The translations under genes and the position numbers were made by a program. From the NCBI GenBank assembly GCA_903927185.1, contig CAIYLW010000078.1, forward strand, positions 1-59,656: a stretch of DNA of 59,656 nt, given 5' to 3'. The stretch is from an uncultured Bacteroidota bacterium (GTDB lineage Bacteria > Bacteroidota > Bacteroidia > Chitinophagales > Chitinophagaceae). The notes under the pieces were generated by a model, which saw nothing but the letters and a program-made list of their open reading frames with translations, did no database searches and was not told the DNA's origin. The stretch's first letter is position 1. Every line of letters starts with the position of its first letter. Shown here piece by piece: positions 18,147 through 26,218 of this stretch.

Positions 18147-18797
18147 ATGAAATTTTTTATCGACACGGGTAATTTGGCTCAGATTAAAGAAGCAAGTGAA
18201 TTAGGTATTTTAGATGGGGTTACTACTAATCCTTCTTTAATGGCTAAAGAAGGTGTTAAGGGTGAAGCTGCTATTGCACAACACTATAAAGCGATATGTG
18301 AAATAGTAGATGGCGATATTAGCGCAGAAGTGTTATCTACCGATTTCGAATCAATGGTAGAGGAGGGTAAAAAGTTAGCTGCTATTCATCCGAATATTGT
18401 AGTTAAAGTGCCGATGATTAAAGATGGTATTAAGGCAATAAAATGGTTTAGCGATAATGGTATTAGAACTAATTGCACATTGATTTTTTCTGCTGGTCAA
18501 GCAATTTTGGCTGCAAAAGCGGGAGCCACTTATGTGTCTCCATTTATTGGCCGTATTGATGATAGTGGTTGGGATGGTATTGAGTTGATCAGACAAATGC
18601 GTCAGATCTTCGATATTCAGGGCTATAAGACCGAAATCCTTGCTGCGTCTATCAGAAATGCCTTACACATCATCAAATGTGCCGAAGCTGGTGCTGATGT
18701 TTGCACCTGTCCTTTAGATTCAATTTTGGGATTATTGAAACATCCTTTAACTGATATTGGATTAGCAAAGTTTTTAGAAGACGCCAAAAAAATGTAA
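18147..18797 (+). CDS. tal: Transaldolase (TalC/fructose-6-phosphate aldolase-type subfamily)
   Basis: A 216-residue single-domain transaldolase of the short TalC/MipB type. The reading frame extends to 18063, but family proteins begin '[13 protein letters not shown]', which fixes the start at 18147. An AAAAGG sits just upstream. '[16 protein letters not shown]' and 'IVVKVPM' are diagnostic, with Lys87 as the Schiff-base residue. It exchanges dihydroxyacetone units between sugar phosphates in the non-oxidative pentose phosphate pathway. It follows the SRP RNA gene by ~137 bases and ends in a strong terminator. Confidence 0.94.
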   Translation: MKFFIDTGNLAQIKEASELGILDGVTTNPSLMAKEGVKGEAAIAQHYKAICEIVDGDISAEVLSTDFESMVEEGKKLAAIHPNIVVKVPMIKDGIKAIKWFSDNGIRTNCTLIFSAGQAILAAKAGATYVSPFIGRIDDSGWDGIELIRQMRQIFDIQGYKTEILAASIRNALHIIKCAEAGADVCTCPLDSILGLLKHPLTDIGLAKFLEDAKKM

Positions 18798-18817
18798 ACT
18801 TTTATAGCGAATATATT

Positions 18818-18847
18818 AATGCCTTCTTAGCGGAAGGCATTTTTTTT
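18818..18847. terminator. Rho-independent terminator after tal
   Basis: AATGCCTTC (18818-18826) pairs with GAAGGCATT (18833-18841), loop TTAGCG, then a run of T to 18847. The convergent AlkD-like gene ends at the same point. Confidence 0.9.
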
Positions 18848-19517
18848 AGTTAGATATTCGTTTTAAAGCTTCTTTTTCGCTGAGAGGGGATAGCTTATTA
18901 TTGGCAACAAAAGAAATAACCCATTCAGGGTTGGTCTTAGAATATTCTCTTAATGCCCAACCGATAGCTTTTCGAATAAAAAATTCTTTACTGTCTTTGT
19001 GCTTTAAAATATAGCTAGATAATAATGCGGTATCAGTATTTTTTTTATAGGATTTTTGAAATAAAATACTGCTTCTCTGTAACCAAATATTATTGCTCTT
19101 ATTCCATTGTGAGGTAATCAGAAAAGTTTGTTCTGAAAAAAGGGTAAAATAAGTACCAAGCCAATCACCCACAATTCCATCAACACTATCCCACCAACTT
19201 TTTTGAACAATACAGTACTCAATTAGCTTGATGGAACTTTGTGACCATAATTTTTTATGAGATAAAAAAATATCAATCGCAAAATATTGCATTTCTCTTT
19301 CTGGCATTTCCCATAACGCTTTAATCACTTGATCTAAATCTGAGAAATTTTTTATAGAATGTTCTTTTAAATAGGGTTTTACAATTTCATCACGTAATGG
19401 AGTTTTAATACCGAAAAACTCAAATTTATTGAGCATATAAGCTTTCATGTCAGAGGCATTTGTAGCATCTGCATTTTTTTGAAAAGCTTGATATATTGGT
19501 TCAATAAAGGGGTTCAT
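18846..19517 (-). CDS. AlkD-like DNA alkylation repair protein
   Basis: A 223-residue all-helical protein of the DNA alkylation repair (AlkD/AlkC, PF08713) family, built from HEAT-like repeats. Recognisable segments are 'YMLNKFEFFGIKTPLRDEI', 'LWEMPEREMQYFAIDIF', 'SWWDSVDGIVGDWLG', 'WLQRSSILFQKSY' and 'FFIRKAIGWALREYSKTNP'. The Trp/Asp/Arg residues in the last three line the lesion-binding groove of AlkD. The family removes positively charged alkylated bases such as 7-methylguanine. It lies 19 bases downstream of the oxidoreductase gene on the same strand and is probably read from the same transcript. Confidence 0.88.
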   Translation of the reverse strand: MNPFIEPIYQAFQKNADATNASDMKAYMLNKFEFFGIKTPLRDEIVKPYLKEHSIKNFSDLDQVIKALWEMPEREMQYFAIDIFLSHKKLWSQSSIKLIEYCIVQKSWWDSVDGIVGDWLGTYFTLFSEQTFLITSQWNKSNNIWLQRSSILFQKSYKKNTDTALLSSYILKHKDSKEFFIRKAIGWALREYSKTNPEWVISFVANNKLSPLSEKEALKRISN

Positions 19518-19536
19518 ATAAAATGATAAAACGAAA

Positions 19537-20586
19537 CTATTGGGTTAATGAAATTTGTTTTTTCAATTCACTACTTCTAAAAGCTGCTTCAATAATTTTC
19601 ATCACTTGTATACCTTCTTTAGCAGTAACAGGCATCTCTTTATTTTCACGAATGGCTTTTTCAACTAATGCATAATAAGTGCCATAATTACCAGTTTCAG
19701 TAGGAACTTTTTCTCGAATGATGATGCCTCCTTTTTCGGTATGTAAAAATCCCCGTTCTTCTATTGGTTCTTCACCCCAATTAGGTGAGTTCGGTTTCTT
19801 ATTCGCTAATAATGCATTTTCCTGTACATCTGTTCTAGATTTATGAAAGCTTCCTTTTAGTCCATGAATAATATAAGAGGGAAAAGGCTCTCTAACCAAA
19901 CAGCTAGCTTTGAGTCGGACCACTTTATCAGAATAGTTTAAAAGCAATTCAAAATAATCGTCTACCAAAGAATTTGGTCTGGTAATTCTTATGTCGGCAT
20001 AAACTGAAAGTGGCATACCAAAAAGACAAATTGCTTGATCTACTAAATGTGGTCCTAAATCATTTAAGAGCCCTGCCCCTGGGCCGGGAATTTCTTTATG
20101 CAATTTGGCACTTAAGGCAACTCTAAAACGATCATAATGAATTTCTGCTTCTACAATATTTCCAAGCCAACCTTCTTCAATAATTTTCCTAACCGTTTTA
20201 AAATCACTATCCCAGCGTCGATTTTGATAAACAGAAATTTTTTTATTGACCGATATTGCTAGTGCTTCTAATTCTATAGCTTCAGCAATAGTAGTGGTAA
20301 ATGCTTTTTCAACTACCGCATGTTTTCCTGCCAGTAAAACTTTTTTGCTGTATTCGTAATGAGTATTAGTTGGAGTATTTACTATAACAAGTTCAATACT
20401 TTCGTCATTCAAAATTTCATCAAGTGACCGATAAATTTTAATGTCAGGATAAAATTCCAAAGAAGCAGTTTTTGATCTTTCCCAAATACCTACTAATTCG
20501 AAGCCAGGATTATTGGCTATAAATGGTGCATGGAATACTCTTCCAGACATTCCGAACGAAAGTATGGCTGTTTTTATAGCTGACAT
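19537..20586 (-). CDS. Gfo/Idh/MocA-family oxidoreductase
   Basis: A 349-residue NAD(P)-dependent sugar or inositol dehydrogenase-like protein. The N-terminal Rossmann fold begins 'IKTAILSFGMSGRVFHAPFI'. The conserved 'VVEKAFTTTIAEAIELE' segment holds the E-K-P-like motif, here EKAF with Ala in place of Pro. A C-terminal alpha/beta domain follows, with 'GPGAGLLNDLGPHLVDQAICLFG' (catalytic D..H). The protein is close to the YdgJ/YvaA subgroup. Neighbouring GH16 and GH30 glycosidases suggest use on a sugar, but the substrate is not readable. Confidence 0.88.
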   Translation of the reverse strand: MSAIKTAILSFGMSGRVFHAPFIANNPGFELVGIWERSKTASLEFYPDIKIYRSLDEILNDESIELVIVNTPTNTHYEYSKKVLLAGKHAVVEKAFTTTIAEAIELEALAISVNKKISVYQNRRWDSDFKTVRKIIEEGWLGNIVEAEIHYDRFRVALSAKLHKEIPGPGAGLLNDLGPHLVDQAICLFGMPLSVYADIRITRPNSLVDDYFELLLNYSDKVVRLKASCLVREPFPSYIIHGLKGSFHKSRTDVQENALLANKKPNSPNWGEEPIEERGFLHTEKGGIIIREKVPTETGNYGTYYALVEKAIRENKEMPVTAKEGIQVMKIIEAAFRSSELKKQISLTQ

Positions 20587-20637
20587 AAATTCCTGATTTT
20601 TGTAAATGTAAAATTCTACTCGATAGAAAACAAAAGT

Positions 20638-21834
20638 CTACTTAAATACACGAACATAATCAACTACCATTCTTTGAGGAAAAACTGTTGTACCATCTGG
20701 AGAGCCCGGCCAGCTTCCACCTACAGCCACATTTAATATAAAGAAGAAGTCAAGATTAAATGGATATGTTCCATTCGTGTCTGTAGGGGTAACAGTATTA
20801 TAGAGGATGTCATCAACATAAATCTGAACTTGATCTTGTACCCAAACCAAACTATAAACATGAAATTGCTGGTCAAAAGTACCTGTACTTAATGTATGAG
20901 AACTAGTTTTAGATTTATGTAACGCTAGGGTTGTTCCCCAGTGAAGTGTGCCATTCACAGTATTGGGTATACTTCCAATCAATTCCATAATGTCCATTTC
21001 ACCACATGCAGGCCAATTCACCTGATCAATATTATTTCCTAACATCCAGATAGCAGGCCATAAGCCTTTCCCAAATGGTAGCTTTGCGCGAACGTCAATT
21101 CTCCCATAAGTAAAAAATTGCTTCGCTTTAGTAATCATTCTTGCGGAAGTATAACTGCTGCCATTATAAGATTCATTGCGCGCCTCTATTATTAAATTGC
21201 CCTTCGATACAAATGAGTTTTGAGTTCTGTTAGTATAATTTTCTAATTCATTATTGCCCCAGCCATTATTTGAGCCTGTTTCATAAACCCAATTACTAGT
21301 ATTAACTGTTTTGCCATCAAACTCATCACTCCAAACTAAATTCATACCAGGATAAGTTTTAGGGGTGGTATATCCTGTGCTATCTACAGGAAAATAAAGT
21401 AGATTTTCATTAACAATAGTACCAGTCCCTTTATTAGTTGAAATTGAACAGTTGGTAGGATTTGATAATTGTATGCTAAATGATTGGTTTGTCCTTCTTA
21501 TACTATCTCCAACAACTTCTACTTCAATAGTTCCTGAATTTGAATTTGCAGGAATAGTTAATACACCATTTATAGGTTTGTAATCTTTGTTAGATAAGGC
21601 AGTTCCATCGGAGGTGGTATAATTAATGCTTACAGCACTTGTACTTGCTTTATCGAGTGTAACTGTAAATTGGAATTTTAAATTACTACTCGTACGCTCA
21701 TTACTAACGTCATTAATACTCGCAAAAGGTAAAGCACCCGGGGGAGGGGTTGTATTACTTGGACCTGATCCCTTGCTACAAGCCTCAATTAAGACTAGGG
21801 AAAATATTAAATAAATACAGGAACTAATTTTCAT
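20638..21834 (-). CDS. GH16 endo-beta-glucanase (laminarinase-like) lipoprotein with Calx-beta domain
   Basis: A 398-residue lipoprotein with lipobox 'LIEAC' (Cys19). Residues ~37-145 form a Calx-beta module ('VSINYTTSDGTALSNKDY'). Residues ~160-398 form a GH16 beta-jelly roll with the catalytic motif GEMDIMEL (nucleophile Glu279, acid/base Glu284). The insertion Met283 in E-x-D-x-x-E is typical of laminarinases and beta-1,3(4)-glucanases. It should act at the cell surface on beta-1,3-glucans. The GH30 gene lies upstream on the same strand, separated by a terminator. Confidence 0.9.
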   Translation of the reverse strand: MKISSCIYLIFSLVLIEACSKGSGPSNTTPPPGALPFASINDVSNERTSSNLKFQFTVTLDKASTSAVSINYTTSDGTALSNKDYKPINGVLTIPANSNSGTIEVEVVGDSIRRTNQSFSIQLSNPTNCSISTNKGTGTIVNENLLYFPVDSTGYTTPKTYPGMNLVWSDEFDGKTVNTSNWVYETGSNNGWGNNELENYTNRTQNSFVSKGNLIIEARNESYNGSSYTSARMITKAKQFFTYGRIDVRAKLPFGKGLWPAIWMLGNNIDQVNWPACGEMDIMELIGSIPNTVNGTLHWGTTLALHKSKTSSHTLSTGTFDQQFHVYSLVWVQDQVQIYVDDILYNTVTPTDTNGTYPFNLDFFFILNVAVGGSWPGSPDGTTVFPQRMVVDYVRVFK

Positions 21835-21952
21835 AAACGGTTATTTGCAATCTTATAAAAAGAAATTTAAAATAATTTTTTTAATTCATTCCAAAATAAA
21901 ATGTTGAATGAATTGGGCTTTTTTTAAAAAAAAACTTCATTTTTTAGGGTGT

Positions 21953-21985
21953 AAAAAAATACCAATACCCATTTGGATATTGGTA
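21953..21985 (-). terminator. Rho-independent terminator of the GH30 gene
   Basis: On the minus strand TACCAATA (21985-21978) pairs with TATTGGTA (21967-21960) and is followed by seven T (21959-21953). It ends GH30 transcripts before the GH16 gene. Confidence 0.85.
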
Positions 21986-22002
21986 TGAAATACTTTTAAA
22001 AT

Positions 22003-23469
22003 TTATTCTATCACTAATGTTTGAATGGAATGAGGCAAGCTGCTAACTTCCACCGCTTTGTTCCCTATGCTCATATGGTAAGGAATATTGTCGTTACTAG
22101 GATTCATTACAACCACTACGATTGAACCATTTGTGTTTTGAAAAGCTGTAGTAAGTATCTGTCCTCTGCTTGCAGAGCTAATAATTCGTTTAGCACCAGG
22201 ACGAATAAATTTTGAGAAGTGTCCCATATAATAAAATGAATTTAAATAGGTTAATTCTCCAGTTTTAGTATCAGCATGAACAGGTGCAAAACAAAAATTG
22301 CCCACATGGTTTGGACCTCCTTTTTCGTCTAATAAGATGTTCCAATCAGTCCATGCTACTGTTCCATTATTAAAATCATTAATCATTGATCTGCCGTATA
22401 ATTCTCCATATCTCCATTCTTTAACTCTAGTTGCGTCATATTTTTCTACACAACCTTCGGTAAATAACAGGTGTGTATTTGGAAAAGCTTCATTAACACG
22501 TCGTACGTTGTCATAAATATTTCCCCCACCAGTCCAGCTTTCATACCAGTGAAATCCAATACCCCAAACATATTTAGCTGCTGCAGGATCGTTCAAAACA
22601 GCACTTGCACGTTGATATAATAAATCACGGTTATGATCCCAGGCGATTAACTTTTTATCACCCAAACCTGATTTTGATAAAGTGGGTCCCAAATAATTTT
22701 TAATAAAATTGGTTTCTTCTTCAGCAGTATAGTTACAAGATTCCCAAGTTTGTTTGGCCATTGGCTCATTTTGAACACTTAGGGCCCAAATTGGAATTCC
22801 GATTTCTTGATAAGTCTTAATGAACTTGATATAATAGTTAGCCCAGCTTTGATAATAGGCTGGCAATAACTTTCCACCATGTAACATGTCTTTATTGTCT
22901 TTCATCCAACCTGGAGGACTCCATGGGCTAACGAACATAGGCAATTTGCCACCCGCTGCAGCAATGGCTTGTTTAATTAATGGGATGCGATATTGCTGAT
23001 CATGTGCTATACTAAATGATTTTAATTCAATATCGTTTTCTTTCACATAAGTGTAACTATCGCTCGAAAAATCGCAGCTATGAATATTTGTTCTAGCTAA
23101 AGAAAATCCAATACCCTTATTTACATCATAATATTTTTCAAGTAACTCTTGCTGCTTGTTTTTAGGAAGCTTAGCAAACACTTCAGCCGATGCGTCTGTT
23201 AATGCTCCTCCAATTCCGACAAAGGTTTGAAACTTTTTATTGGGATCTACGAATACTGCTGGTTCTGTTTCAAAAGGTTGTCCATATGGACTAAAATTCA
23301 AAACCGCCGTTTGTGTTAGACGTAAGTTGCTATTTTCTGCAGTTGTGTAAACTGTAACTTTAGCTTCCTTTTTTTTAATGGGATCTGAATTCGTTTTATT
23401 TTGAGGATTTAGAGAAGGTTGCAAGGCCAATAATGCAGTTGCAACCGCGCTCAATAGAATTTGGTACAT
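22003..23469 (-). CDS. GH30-family glycoside hydrolase (glucosylceramidase / beta-1,6-glucanase-like)
   Basis: A 488-residue secreted glycosidase. It has an N-terminal hydrophobic leader and a TIM barrel with the GH30 opening 'FVGIGGALTDASAEVF'. 'ALSVQNEP' holds the acid/base Glu235, and 'HLLFTEGC' holds the nucleophile Glu338. The C-terminal beta-sandwich starts near residue 430. Characterised relatives cleave beta-1,6-glucans or glucosylceramide. With the neighbouring GH16 laminarinase, a role in digesting branched beta-1,3/1,6-glucan (laminarin or fungal wall) is plausible. No SusC/SusD pair is present. Confidence 0.9.
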   Translation of the reverse strand: MYQILLSAVATALLALQPSLNPQNKTNSDPIKKKEAKVTVYTTAENSNLRLTQTAVLNFSPYGQPFETEPAVFVDPNKKFQTFVGIGGALTDASAEVFAKLPKNKQQELLEKYYDVNKGIGFSLARTNIHSCDFSSDSYTYVKENDIELKSFSIAHDQQYRIPLIKQAIAAAGGKLPMFVSPWSPPGWMKDNKDMLHGGKLLPAYYQSWANYYIKFIKTYQEIGIPIWALSVQNEPMAKQTWESCNYTAEEETNFIKNYLGPTLSKSGLGDKKLIAWDHNRDLLYQRASAVLNDPAAAKYVWGIGFHWYESWTGGGNIYDNVRRVNEAFPNTHLLFTEGCVEKYDATRVKEWRYGELYGRSMINDFNNGTVAWTDWNILLDEKGGPNHVGNFCFAPVHADTKTGELTYLNSFYYMGHFSKFIRPGAKRIISSASRGQILTTAFQNTNGSIVVVVMNPSNDNIPYHMSIGNKAVEVSSLPHSIQTLVIE

Positions 23470-23628
23470 GGCAATAATTAGAGTAAGTAATCCTTAAAAT
23501 TACTCCCTTTTAGCTTTAGAAAGCTTAGCTGTTTCCTTTATTTTTAAGAAAAATGATTATTGCTTCTAGATTGTCTGCTTGTTTGCGATCAGAAATTAGA
23601 TCAACGTAACATTAATTTCTATATGTAT

Positions 23629-23636
23629 CAAAAATA
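23629..23636 (-). promoter_or_regulatory. -7 box TAttTTTG upstream of the GH30 gene
   Basis: TAttTTTG reads on the minus strand about 160 bases before the GH30 start. No matching -33 TTG is seen, so the call is tentative; it implies a leader of about 150 bases. Confidence 0.3.
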
Positions 23637-23681
23637 AACTAGTAAAAAAAAATTACTAACTTTTAGGTTCAATTTTGCAGA

Positions 23682-24815
23682 ATGAAAAAAATCTTCATTG
23701 CTTTTTTTGCTTTGACTTTATTTAACAGTTTTATTTTAGAAGCAGCCCCACTAAATGATGATCATCATCCCTCATTAGCCATAGGAGCAAAGGCACCAGA
23801 CTTTAACCTCCCTGGAGTTGATGGGAAAAAATATAACCTTGGTTCATTTGCTTCTGCTAAATTATTAGTAGTCATCTTTACTTGCAATCATTGCCCTACT
23901 GCTCAAGCTTATGAAAATAGAATCATTGAATTAACCAAAGACTATACAAAAAAAAATGTGGCAGTAATTGCCATCATGCCAAGCGATCCTAAATCAATCC
24001 GTTTAGATGAATTAAACTATACTGATTTAGGGGATAGTTTTCAAGAAATGAAAGAAAGAGCAAGGACTAAAGGCTTTAATTTTCCTTACTTATTTGATGG
24101 TGCTACTCAAGCTACTTCAATTGCATACGGACCACAGGCAACACCTCATGTATTTATTTTTGATCAAGAAAGGATTCTGAGATTTTCTGGTAGAATTGAT
24201 GATTTAGAAAAGCCAGGAGGAAACCCCAATCATTATGATACAAGAGATGCTTTAGATCAATTATTGAAAGGTGAGCAGCCATCAGTTGCAACTACAAAAG
24301 TTTTTGGTTGTTCTATAAAATGGGCTGAAAAAAGTAATTGGATAGATCAGGCTAAAATTAATTGGGCCAAAGAACCTGTAACTATTGATACTATTGGTTT
24401 TTACGGGATAAAAAATCTAATAAAAAATAAATCTGATAAGCTTCGAGTAATAAACGTTTGGGCCACTTGGTGTGGGCCCTGTGTTTCAGAATTCCCGGAT
24501 TTTATTACGATTAACCGGATGTATCGAAGCCGGGATTTTGAATGGGTTACAATTAGTGCAGACAATCTTTCCAAGAAACCTAGAGTTTTAAAATTTTTGC
24601 AAAAGCAACAAGCTTCAGCCACCAACTACCTATTTAATTCAGAAGATATGTATCAATTAATTGAAGCGATTGACCCTAGGTGGCAGGGAGCAATTCCTTA
24701 CACAATTATAGTAGAACCTGGCGGCAAAATTTTATATGCTCAACAGGGTGTAATAGACCCTTCAGAGATTAAAAAAATAGTAGTGGAAAGCAAGGTGATT
24801 GGAAGATATTATTAA
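23682..24815 (+). CDS. Secreted double-thioredoxin-fold protein (AhpC/TSA-like plus TlpA-like)
   Basis: A 377-residue protein with a Sec signal (cleavage near Ala22) and two thioredoxin folds in tandem. The first (residues ~32-195) is AhpC/TSA-like with a C-N-H-C-P active site (Cys68, Cys71). This 'TCNHCPTAQAYE' motif is known from a Bacteroidota/Planctomycete redoxin subfamily. The second (residues ~225-370) is TlpA-like with 'WATWCGPC' (Cys264, Cys267). It should act in periplasmic thiol redox work, possibly in cytochrome maturation; the substrate is unknown. Its stop codon overlaps the convergent ChaN-like gene by 4 bp. Confidence 0.85.
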   Translation: MKKIFIAFFALTLFNSFILEAAPLNDDHHPSLAIGAKAPDFNLPGVDGKKYNLGSFASAKLLVVIFTCNHCPTAQAYENRIIELTKDYTKKNVAVIAIMPSDPKSIRLDELNYTDLGDSFQEMKERARTKGFNFPYLFDGATQATSIAYGPQATPHVFIFDQERILRFSGRIDDLEKPGGNPNHYDTRDALDQLLKGEQPSVATTKVFGCSIKWAEKSNWIDQAKINWAKEPVTIDTIGFYGIKNLIKNKSDKLRVINVWATWCGPCVSEFPDFITINRMYRSRDFEWVTISADNLSKKPRVLKFLQKQQASATNYLFNSEDMYQLIEAIDPRWQGAIPYTIIVEPGGKILYAQQGVIDPSEIKKIVVESKVIGRYY

Positions 24816-25666
24816 TAAGTATTCGTCATGTCTTCATCCACACAAATAATATAATCAGCTTTACCTTTATTTTCTGCTAATAATTTTTTTATATCTTTTT
24901 GTGAAACGGTTGTTATCGTTGCGATTTTTAATTCAGGTTTTGATTTTTGCAAATACCATAGGATGCCTTCATGATTTTCTGAATGATAAGATCCATTAAA
25001 ATGTATAAATAAGCTCCCTTCTTGATAATATTTTAATATAAAATAAGCCATAGTTGCATCTTTAATGGCTTGAGCTCTTGGAAGATTATCGCCTCCATGA
25101 CCTTCCATCATAGCTAGCATTTTTTTATATCCTGGTAATTCAGCATCATAAGCAATCGGCAAAGGTGCCATCCATGATTTTTCCTTACTGCTTAAAGAAT
25201 CTAATGCTTTAAATCCACCTTTTGCAACAAGTGAAGCATACCTTCTAGGTATATTGTCTGCTGCAAATACGATCTTATTTTCTTTTGCAAAGTTTACTAA
25301 AGGAGCGTAATCAGTTGGATAGTTTTTCCATAAGCGGGCTAAGGTATCAAACCCTTTTTGATTGATTTTTCCATGTAAATATTGGTCTAAAGCCTCTTGA
25401 TTATCTTGTTCAAACATTTCAGCACCTAATACTAATGCACGCTTTTTTTTTGCGTCTTTTACTAATTCAAGCTGCAGCCAATGGGCAATCGCGTTATTAT
25501 GTAATTCTCCAAAAAAAACAATATCGTTTCCCGATATCTTGTCAATCATATTACCGAATGATATTTTCTTCCCTTTTGCATTGTATAAAATATATGCCGG
25601 TTTATCCTGTGCCAAAACTGAAGTTATCATACATAACATCAGTAAGGCAAGATTGAATTTTCTCAT
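24812..25666 (-). CDS. ChaN-family haem-binding protein
   Basis: A 284-residue exported protein with a Sec signal (cleavage after Ala19) and the ChaN/DUF399 fold (PF04187). It has 'DIVFFGELHNN' (Glu54, His56) near the start, 'LGAEMFEQDNQEALDQYL', and 'HFNGSYHSENHEGILWYL', the conserved N-G-x-x-H region. In Campylobacter ChaN binds haem and is tied to iron acquisition (family knowledge). No TonB receptor or haem transporter adjoins it here. Downstream of the gene is a convergent thioredoxin gene; upstream is a block of REP-like repeats. Confidence 0.87.
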   Translation of the reverse strand: MRKFNLALLMLCMITSVLAQDKPAYILYNAKGKKISFGNMIDKISGNDIVFFGELHNNAIAHWLQLELVKDAKKKRALVLGAEMFEQDNQEALDQYLHGKINQKGFDTLARLWKNYPTDYAPLVNFAKENKIVFAADNIPRRYASLVAKGGFKALDSLSSKEKSWMAPLPIAYDAELPGYKKMLAMMEGHGGDNLPRAQAIKDATMAYFILKYYQEGSLFIHFNGSYHSENHEGILWYLQKSKPELKIATITTVSQKDIKKLLAENKGKADYIICVDEDMTNTY

Positions 25667-25693
25667 AACTAAAGCTAGTTAAAATAGTGAATA

Positions 25694-25735
25694 GATAGGA
25701 GATAGGAGTGAGGAGTGAGGAGTGAGGAGTGAGAA
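25694..25735. repeat. 7-bp tandem repeat array (GATAGGA / GTGAGGA)
   Basis: Six heptamers in register: GATAGGA twice, GTGAGGA three times, GTGAGAA once. The array lies just upstream of the ChaN-like gene start, at the edge of a 550-bp gene-free block. Confidence 0.8.
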
Positions 25736-25746
25736 GTATTATTTCT

Positions 25747-26135
25747 AAGAAGCTGTTAACCCTAGGCTTCGGTCTAGTATTGAAAGGTAAAGAATTAAAC
25801 CATTGTGAAGCTGTTAACCCTAGGCTGAAGCCTAGGGTTTTTATAAGGAAGAGATAATCGGGCTTTAGCCCTTACGCAGTGTGGGATCTAGGAGAAACTT
25901 TTTTTTAATTTTATGCAGAAAACGTCAGGGCTAAAGCCCAAAGTAGGGTACTTGCTTCCAGCCCCACCCTAAAGGGCAGGGTTAATAATAAAGAATATAA
26001 TGTCCTAGTAGGTGTTACCCTGGGTTTCAGCCTAAGGATTGAAAAGTAAAGAATTTTATGCCTAGGAAGTTGTTAACCCTAAGCGTCAGCCTAGGATTTT
26101 TTATAAGGAAGTTATAATCATGCTTTAGTGCAAGC
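25747..26135. repeat. REP/BIME-like intergenic repeat cluster
   Basis: This gene-free stretch holds two related ~60-bp units, A (from 25748) and B (from 25808). They recur in diverged form as A' (from 26008) and B' (from 26068), an offset of 260 bp. All share a GTTAACCCTAGGC-like core. B contains a near-perfect palindrome: AACCCTAGGCT (25816-25826), GA, AGCCTAGGGTT (25829-25839). Between the pairs are inverted motifs GGGCTTTAGCCC (25860-25871) and GGGCTAAAGCCC (25928-25939). The layout resembles bacterial REP/BIME elements, which RAYT transposases mobilise; no such transposase is in the window. Confidence 0.7.
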
Positions 26136-26166
26136 TAGAGAAGTAAGTTAACTTCTGATTCTAATA

Positions 26167-26200
26167 AAAAAGCCCAAAAGAAAATTCTTCTGGGCTTTTT
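26167..26200. terminator. Rho-independent terminator of aconitase
   Basis: AAAAAGCCCA (26167-26176) pairs with TGGGCTTTTT (26191-26200), extended by AAGAA/TTCTT inside. It has T-runs on both strands and lies 18 bases past the aconitase stop on the minus strand. Confidence 0.88.
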
Positions 26201-26218
26201 GCTTTTAGTAAACTGGTA

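Noticed and set aside
17888..18166. 92-codon ORF on the minus strand
   Set aside because: It runs antisense to the SRP RNA and the tal leader, with no family resemblance.
25694..26135. CRISPR array
   Set aside because: Units are either 7-bp contiguous tandems or diverged palindromic repeats, without regular spacers, and no cas genes are present.
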